Shown piece after piece: positions 55,017 through 64,000 of a DNA stretch of 64,000 bases. Both the position numbers and the translations under genes were made by a program. Each line of letters begins with the position of its first letter. Position 1 is the stretch's first letter. The stretch is from Trichoderma breve. Taxonomy: Eukaryota > Ascomycota > Sordariomycetes > Hypocreales > Hypocreaceae. The stretch spans positions 4,836,001-4,900,000 of the forward strand of contig NC_079234.1 in assembly GCF_028502605.1 (NCBI RefSeq), written 5' to 3'. Under the pieces are notes generated by a model. The model made no database searches. It saw nothing but the letters and a program-made list of their open reading frames with translations, and was not told the DNA's origin.

Positions 55017-58000
55017 AGCACCAAGACACCATGTAGATGCGATTTATGAGCTTTGCAGAAACTAAGTGCCAGACTGGTCTTCGAGGCGAAGCTCTTTTAC
55101 GAATGAGAATAAGCTGCCTTGTGGCACGAGATAGGAAGTAGCTGGACGTCGAGGGAAAACTGTATGCACTGTACAAATGCACTGTAAGTTTAACCAGTTC
55201 ATGGTCACGTGCTTACGCGTTCCTGGGTTTGCTTGGTCCGTGCGTCGAGCTCTCCATCATCACATGCCTTCCCCACGCGTTTCCTCATGTTTACTACTTC
55301 ACTCATCAACCACCGTCAGAGCACTTCAGATACGCCAATTCCTCGATTTATTGCCGGAGAGTTCACCGCTATCCAATACAACGTCTTCTTTGTACGTATT
55401 GTCTCTTGGATGTCCTCTTGTAGCTCAAGGCAGAGCCTCCTTCGTTGCCCTCAAAAGCAACACTCCATCTGCACGTCGCCTCCCCCACAGTTTCCCGATT
55501 CTCGTTTTCCTTGCTTCCGCAAGGAATGTCTATCGTAGACCTCTCTTCCAGGCTTGGTTCACCCGCAATATGCAGCTTCCGAGCCTGTTCCAGGACCTCG
55601 TCGAATGCTGCAGTTGGATCCATTGCGGTCGGTCTCTGTCTGGCACCCGGACAGCCAAGTCTAGCTGGGAGACACGAGTTTCGGAACTTAACCCTAAGCA
55701 TACATCTGGTTTAGTTTGCGCTCAGTCGTCCAATCTCCTTTTTAAATCGCGTCCTTTGTCGATGGACTAGGAGAGAGGACATCCAGTCACTCAACAGTGC
55801 GCAAGAGGAAGGATGCCATGGGTCGTTATAGTCCGCTGCAGGACGCCCGTCAGCCCTCTCCGCTGGAATTCGCACTATGGTCGAGAATAGGCTGTCCTTG
55901 TGATGCAGCTGGCATTATAGGCAGAGAGATTGGCCTTGTCTGTTGGGATCTGCAGCGGTGGCTTCATTGCCCTGGTGCAAGGTCTATGGCATGGGGGGCT
56001 TGAGCACAGAAAGGGCTTCAAGCTGTCAAAGATCGCATTTCGGAAACTACACTCTGTCCCTATGGCACCTTGCCGGAAGCCTGCTTCATAGCAGTGTCGC
56101 GAGGGCCATCTGGAATCACACAGAAATGCAACGGTTCTTGACCAACCCAACGCCGTTCTGCAACGCTCTCGGATGCTCCTTATATGCCCGCCTGCTTTCG
56201 GGATACACACCAAATACGACCACCAACGTCATGATCTCTGTCTATTAGCCGTCTGCTCCTTGGACCACACCACAGTACCCGCTCTCGGTGTGTGATGCTG
56301 CAGCATCTAGTTTGACCAAGCGCATTAACCTTCGGTCGTCGGCTCTGTCCCTCGATCTTGCAAGGACGCCAGTTCCTGGCTGGGCTACCCACCAACTTCC
56401 TCAGTAGATTTCGCCAAGGAACTGCTGAGATGATAACGCGGCTTTTACAGATGTGTTTTGTACGCGTGTTGATGCCCTCCTAACCTTGAGGGTTCTGGAG
56501 AGGAAACAAAAACAAGTCTCTGTTGGCAGTGCGAGACAAACAGAAGGAGGCTCCCCTGACTACATCTGGAATATTCAGGCTACAATACGCTACTCGGACT
56601 TTGGACTCGGCGAACTTGAAGAAGGCAGCAAATCCATTAGAGGATTGGCTCCGGGCATCGGTCCATTTCGGATACCGCGAATACGACTCGGTGTCGAGTT
56701 TGAGCTTGAATGAACAAGGACCCATCTTGAGTTGGAGTCAAAGTTTAGCACTTGTCTTGCTCCCTGCTCAACTCGCTTCTTTGAGTCCAATTCGCGGGCT
56801 GCCACCATTTGACTTGCTCATTGACCGACGTACTTTGTGCGAATATTGGATTATAAGGACACACCATAGATTTGGAAGGCAGTCCTGGTTGTCCTTCACC
56901 CAGCAATGGTCGGAGGACAACCCCCCGCTGGTGAGGGGATAAGTAACCCCTGTTCTGATGGCTATGAGACTTCTCGCTAACAATGCTCTGCAGGTCAGGC
57001 TAGGTCATCTAAGGATGTTCGAATCTATCCGCTGATATGCTGTAAACTCACCGCTGCTTGCAACTTTATGCTTGCAACTTCCTCTTGTGTGCCGTTGTGA
57101 AAAGGTGCAATGACGAACCATGTCAGCCAGATTGACGTCAATAAGTATTCGTAATCGCCATGGTCAAAGCTCCAAACCAAGAAATCGACTCTGAGCTCCT
57201 GTTGCGACCAGTAAGCGGGAATGGGCAGCGATCAAGATGAGGCATCTCTAGCCTCTCATGTCTTTGGGGGATTTTTTAATAGATAGGCAGCCCTGGTCGT
57301 GTACACATCAATTTCCCGAAACGAGTGGGTGGCATCACGGCTAAAGTCGGTGTCATTTTTTCCATATGACGACGCCGCCAGTCCCTGGCAGACAATGGCG
57401 CGGCAAACTTAACGATGTCATGTACAGGGTTCAGATGCAGCGCAACCTGAGAAAGATTCTTGAAGCCTACCGCATTGAGCGATGGGGAGCCACCGCGGAC
57501 CGTCGACCTTGTGCCTGTGGAGGCAAGAGTGTACGAGTATGGCTTTGAGAAAACAGGCCTAGCCGGGGAGTCTTGTTTAATATTAATCAGCCGAGAGCCC
57601 TCTAAACAGGAAGTTGAGGAACAATCTATCGAGCTTCGATTGAGGGGATTCATGTTCCAATGGCAGCGCTAGCTCCAACGGCTTTGGCCGTGTTGATCAG
57701 CCCCACAGGGAGCGAGGAAGAAGAGCGCGAGAGGGAAAAAAGTCTTTGTCGCTTCTCAATCAGGACGTAGGGCGATGCAGGGAGGTGGAGCGCAGCCCTG
57801 GTTGATGTCGCAAGACGTATGAAACAGCATCTATCCTAGGGCCTGGCAAGCCTGGCTGCTCGGAGGAGTTCCCTGGGCGGGCAATTAACGTCGGCCAGCT
57901 GCTCCTCTGAGTGGTTCACCCGGAGAACTGGGCTGGTCACCGAGAGCGCTTTTGGATCCCTTGTTTTGCGTGTGAGTGTGAGTATGAGTGTGCAGTGAGA

Positions 58001-59812
58001 TTAGCCTGCCTATCGTGGGCTATAACTAAGCCGGGCGAAGGGCTGGTGTTTGAAGCTCGTGGGCGGAATTGGAGATGCTTCGACTTCCTTGTAATACTAC
58101 TCGACGCCTAATTAACGGGACCTACTGTACCATTGCTCTAGTAGTACTGCCAAGGTAGCAGTGCTAAAGGATTAAGGTCCGTCCAGGTGAAATGCAGCTG
58201 CCTAGTGGCTAGTACAGGCAGATATAGTGTGCAATCCGCACTCCGTATAGTGCTCCAGTCCGTGGATAAACCTGGTAAGGCCGAGAGCTAGCAGACCGTA
58301 CATTAGCAGCACCGCTGGCGTCAATTGAACATCACAATGCCTCACCTGCACCAACAGAGGCAATTGAGAGACGCTCGCCCAGGTGGGATTGGAAGCTGGA
58401 GGGCATCCAGGGAGAAATGACATGCAACGTCAAGTTGCAGCTTAGCGTCATCGCTTCGTACCTGGGTACCGCAGACATGTCTTGCGCGAGAGTATCGAGG
58501 ACCAACGCCAAAAGTACCCGCAGGTACCAGAGGCACCGAACACTAAGGCCTCGGGTGAGATTATCGGCAAGGCGGTACGGGGTTTCCTCTGCACGGAATA
58601 CTCTGTACGGAGTAGCTTGTACGGAGCATTCTGCCAGGCACGGAGTATCCGTACAACCTCGGCCGAGAGGAAAGTGGACTCCCTGGGAACGGCAGGCATG
58701 ACTTGCATCTGGGCCAAGACGCAAGAAGCACCCAGAAGCCCAAGGCCATCGCCCCACCATGCCAGAAGGGTGAAGGCGTCTTCTTGCACGCTCTCAGCTC
58801 AAACAACAACTTGACGCTCAAGCTCGTAAGCAGCCAACGGCAACGGATCCGACTCGCCAGAACGCGGCCTCGAAGCAACTAACGGCAAAGGGATCGCTCA
58901 CCTCTTGCACGCTCTTAGAAGTTAGAACCGCGCGGCCGAAACTGAGGCGTGGCGGCCAGCATGAAGGGCCGATGCCGTCTGAGTCCTGCATCGCCGGTTT
59001 ACGGTTTGCGGGTTGCGGTTACGAGTACAACCTCACCAACGCTTCACCGAGCCACTCCTTCGACCACGGACCACTCTTGGCTCCCCGGCCCTTAAGAGGA
59101 AAATATCGCCGTACGATATGCTATCCATGCTATTCTAGTCAAGACTGGCCTAAGCCCTGTAACGACAGTCCGAGGTAACCATGGACGAGAACCAAGGCAG
59201 AGCCTCACCGTTCCGCCCCCAAGGGAAAAAAAAAAAAAAAGACAAAATACCCTTTTCCCGCCCCAAGCTCGAGAGTTTCCCGGCGTTTCCCAGCGGCACA
59301 CAAATCCCTCCGAGAACAAAAAGTCCCCAACTCCCTTGCCAGTTTCCAATCCCTTGTTTGCAGCCCTTTTCAGATGCCAGTTAGTCCATCCGTGGGCATC
59401 AGGCCATCCCGCCGCAACAGCCAAGGACTGCTGCAACAGGGTAGCGCAAATTTTTTTTATCTCTTTTTTTTGCTCTAATCCGGATCTCCTTCTCTTTTGA
59501 ACCAACGCCGAACTTTTTCCCTCGCTTCAACCAGTGAACCTATCCTAGCCAATTCCCATTCCCTTCCCGTGTTCTTCAAAGGAATGTGTGAGAGCAGCCC
59601 TTCATAATCCATCAGGTCATGACACTTGTCACGACTTGAAGCAGGAACAGAAAATGCCTGCGTCTCCTACCTACATAGTTGCAACATCAAACGGTTGTGC
59701 TGCCGAGATCTGATTCAAATGACCCCTACCCCATCGTTAGCCCTTCGAATCAAACAAAAGCGGGCCTGGCGTCCTCTTACTAGAATCAATCGAGCTGGCT
59801 GCCATTGGGCAA
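55017..59812. other. 4.8 kb gene-poor region
   Basis: No coding gene, RNA gene or repeat family supported. An A15 run lies at 59226-59240. A cluster of TACGGAGTA-like words lies at 58592-58647. Open frames are short, in competing strands and without family features. Confidence 0.45.
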
Positions 59813-60277
59813 TTACCAACGAGCAATGGCTCGGTACGAAGATGGCATGGTGCTGCTTCTCAATGGCACAGTCTGTGACTGTTCGTCATTGTCGATAATG
59901 CCATTGCCCTCGTCGTGGAGGATCCAGCTCTCTCCAATGTCACTTGGGGCAGCAAATTCAATGAATGCATCGTGTAAGACGTCGTCTCGGATACGAGGTG
60001 CGACAATGTTAACTTGACAGGCCGTCGAGGATGGCAACGATTCCTCCTCGGCATCTCTGCCTTCAGCCTGTTTTTTTCATCTGATGTTAGCTTCACGAGA
60101 CTGGTCATTCTGAACCCACCCACACAGAGCTTTCACACCGTCTGGATGTTCGATTCAATCATTGATGTGACTTACAATACAGGTCGCACATGGCGAGTTG
60201 TTTACCCACACCCAATTGGGACAATTGTGCGAGTAAAAGTTCTTGCAACGGTACTTGTAGAAACCTCCGCTGCTCAT
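59813..60277 (-). CDS. Small fungal-specific Cys-rich protein of unknown function
   Basis: Two exons: 60277-60176 and 60067-59813 with a 108-base GT-AG intron (phase 0); 118 residues. Exon 1 begins MSSGGFYKYRCKNFYSHNC and ends SPCATCI; exon 2 continues AEGRDAEEES. I recall fungal small proteins with this SSGGFYKYRCKxFYxHxCPNWV start and AEGRD continuation, but no function is known to me. The four cysteines at 11, 19, 31 and 34 could form a zinc site. The remainder is acidic (residues 35-100) with a basic Tyr/Arg end. It has no signal peptide. It is the only recognisable gene in the right-hand 9 kb of the window. Confidence 0.7.
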
Positions 60278-63200
60278 TGTGATGACGAGACAAAGTGTAT
60301 ACTTGGAGAAAGGAAAGGTAAGAAGGAACAGGCCAAGACTTGTGGACAAGAGGAACGAAGTGCTAAGATTGCAGAGAGATGTGCGGTATGACTTCTTGGA
60401 ATACTGAAAGTGATGCTAAAAGTGCTGATCGAGATAGAGGCAAAAAAAGAGGTCCTTTGACTGCTTTATATATCGACATCTCGGACGGCCGGCTTTACAA
60501 CGAAACTTCGACCCCGGACACCGTATCAAGATACGCACATGCTACGGTGCGTCACTGTGAAAAGATTCTCACCCTGGCCTATCCGCTTCCTCCGTATCTT
60601 GAGAAGCACTTGTCGCCATGTACTCTGGGGGGTGTTTGGCCAACGCTGTATTGCATTAGCTATCCTGACAAGGTCATCCTCCATACTACATGGGAAAAAG
60701 GTGGCGCCCGGGGATCAAGTCAACTGTCCAGGGGTGTCTGGCTAGATGGCCCTCAACTCCCCAGCCGCCTTGACGCAAAGAAAGTGCACTAGCCAATCCT
60801 TGCTTGCATACGAGTACTGCAGAGCAGAGATTGCCAACTCCAACCGACTTGACGTCCAGAGCGACACAAGATACTGTGACCTGCAGGCAGCGTGGGAGAG
60901 CTCCCTACCTCGTCACTTGTGTGAATGCTCCTAGTGGATGGCTTCGGGCCTGATGATTGAGTTTACAGCAGACACGAAAGGCGCTATTTACGATACTAAC
61001 AGATGCAAAGCAGCAACTCCTCTCAGCTGTCGCGACTAAGGATGGCATCCCATCCCAAAGACTAATACTAGCTGCTCAGGTTACTGTACTCCGTACTGCT
61101 CTATTTAGCGCGTCGTCCAAATTTGCCAGTTTCTGTGGGTGGCTTTCTGGCACCCAGTCAGAGAAGCAGCTAGGGGCAGCCCTGTGCAACTTGGTCCACA
61201 CACTCTAATATCCAGCTGCATGTACGTACATGCTCGTACTCTCGAATGAATGGGGCCGTTCATGTGCATCTCACACACCCCTTGCGTTCTTGAAGCCAAG
61301 TTAGCCTGCGAATCTCAGTTATACGCCGCTTGTCGAGAGATGACGGCATGGCCTCGTACGCAGAAGAGACGAACTCGAAATCCAAGTTGGGAGCGAAGGG
61401 AACATACCGAAAACTCGCACTAAAGGCAAGAATTAAAGGAATAACCGTATGGGGAAACGGGAGTGGCCGGCCCGCGTGCTTAGACGAGTAGTAGTTGGGG
61501 ATTTAGGGCTTGTTTATCGGCCGAGTAGTGGGTGGCGTTTAGTCCATGGTTTGAAGATCAGCAGCAGCCGTCGAACGTCGCACTATCTGATCTGTGTACA
61601 CATCTCACGGGCCGCTCAAACACGGAGGGCCGAATACTGCCCCTCTATGACGGTGAAAAAGAGATCGACTCCGAATCATCCAGGCGGTTCTGCGGACTTT
61701 GCCATTATGATGATTGGCGGAATGCGTACGGCTTGGGATTCGGTGTGCATAATGCTCGATTCGAGGGGCCCCCCTTTTCCACCCCAGTGAGCATGAGATA
61801 CCGAACAACTACTTCCCCGAGAATCTATGTGCTTGGATACTCCTGCGTCGTAAACAGCCACTCATCAACTGTTGCCTATTGTTTCCACGACCCCATGGTG
61901 TTGTCTCAATATCAACCAAAGAGAAAATCCCGCCGTCGGAGACTGAAGCCCCTACCGCGCAATGGCTGGCATCCTTGTTCTCATTGAACCCGGGAGATGG
62001 ACGGCATTCCCCGGAAGATTTGCAAAGGGGTGTAGATTCCACGCTGGAAGCTGGCTCACAGACCGCTGAATCAAAGGCCAAGCAGTGCTATTCGATGTGA
62101 CTCGGCGCGGAAGCAATGGCATTGCATCCACAAGCGCTGTTGTCTCTGTACTGCATGTACCTTAGAGGGGCTCAGACGGGATTCACAGTCAAGTACATTG
62201 ATCATTTCGCTCGCATACGGCGCAGCCGCTCATTGGCTATAGTAAATTCCAAACGCAAGGCAGTATGGGAGAAGGACCATGGCCGTCGTTACTGCGGAAT
62301 CATCTCGGCTTTGGTTTAACCCAAATGAGCAAGCAGCAAGTTGTTTTCTCATCGTCGCTTTTGCAACCTTGCATCTTAGAAACAGCGAGTCGAGGCGGAA
62401 ATAGAATTACGCATATATGCACGGAACGCCGGAATTACGACGTTGGTAAGAGGGAGAGTTCTGGTGCAACAAAAACTCCACGACAAGGCAAGACAAGAAA
62501 GCTCCATTCGAAGTTTATGGCCAAGGACGTCATGGATTGAGACGAGTGTGTCCTTGGGTATGCTTGACCAAGGCACATCCGCTGTGGACTCGGCTCTGCT
62601 ACCTTGCTCCGCCTCGATTTTGGCTCGGTCCGCCCCGTGGACTGGCGGCTATCGACCCGGCATGCCATCGCTGCTAAATCTGGAATTCTAAGCCGTCCAA
62701 TGGCACCGTCGCAATTGAGGGGCCTTCACTTTTGGACACTAGCAATGGGGGTTGATAGTGCTTGTGTTGGAGCCTCCGAGACAAGGTCTGGATGCGGTGG
62801 AGAAGAGGCATGGTCCTGCGTCATCCGAAGCTGTTTCAACATTGCCCACAGCCCAATTGTCATAAACTTGGCACACCATTGTCAGCTCGAAGTCAGCGGG
62901 GGAAATGGGCATCGTCGCTTAAAACTTCCAGTTGTGAATTGCTGCAACGTGCCGGGAAATTCTGGCACCGGCTCGGGAGACCAATTATGATTCCAAGTTG
63001 ACCTTTCGAAACTTCATGCATCGCCCTACAGCCCGCCACCTCCAGCATCAGGCCTCTAATATTTAGCTGCTACCTGCTAGACACAATGGGCTCTTATAGC
63101 TTGTTACCCGAGTCATTCTGGAAACATGTCATGTTTTGGTCGCCGCAATGCCCTCGCGATGCCGTACAACTTCAATGCCTCTGGCTTCAGAAGTGGAACC

Positions 63201-64000
63201 CGGGGTTTGCTGATACGTGTGCATCGCACGCCGAGCTGCCGACGCTGTGCTATAAGCACGAGAAAACAACATCAATGCGAGTCTTCTCCCACGCAAACGC
63301 CGACGGTGTTTCAGCCGCATGCTAGAGCATCAGATGCGCTCCTAGAGGTGTGAATAATCTCATTTCCTTGTGTTGTGGCGTCAGTACCAAACCAGAGACC
63401 GAGATGTTCTCCCGAGAGAACAAGACAGCATGAATCAGAGTGCATTCTAAGACCGTCGGGCAATCCGAATGCTTCATACTGAGGCCCAATTGGAATCAAT
63501 GCCACGGTGCTTTAGTCTGGATCGTGTTTCGTCGTGACTGGCTTGATGTCACTGCTGCCTGGATAGAATCTCAGGTGCTGGTGATTGATTTATGCACCTC
63601 TGGCCAAAGCGTGGTCTCAGTCCAGTCTTTCCTCCTGAGCCGCCACCATGCTGTACTTTCATAAGTCAGCCGTTCGAGAATAAGCGTAGTGTCAGATCCA
63701 AAATTCCGCGCGGATCGGTCCTTGTTCCTATTCTGTTGACGGCTACGCTAACAGCTTGCCGCGCATACACGCCCCTCCTCTCCAGTGACAGCCGCACCTG
63801 GTCCAGCTCAAACGAATGTGTGTCCTCGAACAATATCTGGCACCTACAACCGCCTCACTTTTTTTTAACCCCCAAGACCTGCATATGCATACTAACCTAC
63901 TCTCAGCCTCGGGTCATGGGTCTATCATTCCCCGGACCAATATTTCTCTTTCGTGCAGTGTACAGCAGGCGGGAGGGGGCCCCAATTCTATCTGATGTGC
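60278..64000. other. 3.7 kb gene-poor right end
   Basis: Promoter of the small Cys-rich gene, then nothing I can support. TACTCCGTA occurs at 61087-61095. A plus-strand frame at 61532-61987 (151 codons, RRFCGLCHYDDWRNAY) and a minus-strand frame at 63311-63505 (64 codons) look slightly protein-like but match no family I know. Confidence 0.4.

Noticed and set aside
58332..58814. Overlapping frames of 110-140 codons on both strands near 58.5 kb
   Set aside because: They overlap one another, contain the repeated TACGGAGTA words and show no family features.
61532..61987. 151-codon plus-strand frame with FCGLCHYDD
   Set aside because: Somewhat protein-like at its start but turns to low-complexity basic sequence; no family or splice support.
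63311..63505. 64-codon minus-strand frame near the right end
   Set aside because: Too short to judge, no homologue recognised and no splice context.

Overview
The window is nuclear DNA of a filamentous ascomycete, probably a Sordariomycete and possibly of the Hypocreales (Trichoderma-like). Genes are intron-rich with short GT-AG introns (mostly 53-126 bases) and CTAAY-like branch points near the acceptor. They encode fungal-type housekeeping proteins, lie on both strands, and include ATP-citrate lyase as two separate subunit genes, which is typical of ascomycetes. The species call is an inference; no ribosomal or marker locus is present to settle it. No CRISPR array, phage, plasmid, intact transposon, rRNA or convincing tRNA was seen.

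Layout. 1-9,110: RFC3 clamp-loader subunit (cut by the left edge, -), sphingoid-base-phosphate phosphatase LCB3 (-), an OAR1-like 3-oxoacyl-ACP reductase (+) convergent with the SUMO-activating enzyme UBA2 (-). 9,108-13,870: queuosine-salvage glycosidase QNG1 (+), DNA polymerase delta fourth subunit (-), WD40 protein SKI8 (-), mitochondrial ribosomal bL32m (-). 14,690-21,435: septin CDC10 (+), guanylate kinase GUK1 (-), GPI-anchored GH72 glucanosyltransferase GAS/GEL (+). 21,860-32,044: a small Cys-rich candidate gene, then the two ATP-citrate lyase subunit genes, transcribed divergently from a 2.9 kb shared region. 32,796-39,750: mitochondrial ribosomal uL30m (+), the MRG15/EAF3 chromatin reader (-) with a repeat-filled 1.4 kb intron, and methionine synthase MET6 (-). 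43,042-47,956: two inner-kinetochore genes (Cnl2/NKP2 and an AT-hook-rich CENP-Q) flanking an ER-type membrane protein. 48,708-55,016: a secreted Ser/Thr-rich wall protein (-) and the RNA polymerase II import/assembly factor RTP1 (-). 55,017-64,000: gene-poor, with one recognisable small Cys-rich gene (59,813-60,277).

The genes are mostly independent housekeeping functions. The associations that look meaningful are the ATP-citrate lyase pair (cytosolic acetyl-CoA supply), the pair of inner-kinetochore genes, and replication genes (RFC3, POLD4) within 11 kb, which may be chance. The most unusual features are the repeat-layered insertion with its own ORF inside the EAF3 intron, seven AT-hooks in CENP-Q, start-codon micro-exons in four genes, and two dispersed intergenic motifs (GTACGAGTAC and TACGGAGTA) that recur far more often than chance would predict.

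All intron positions were assigned by eye from splice signals, reading frame and remembered family conservation; no alignment or search was run.
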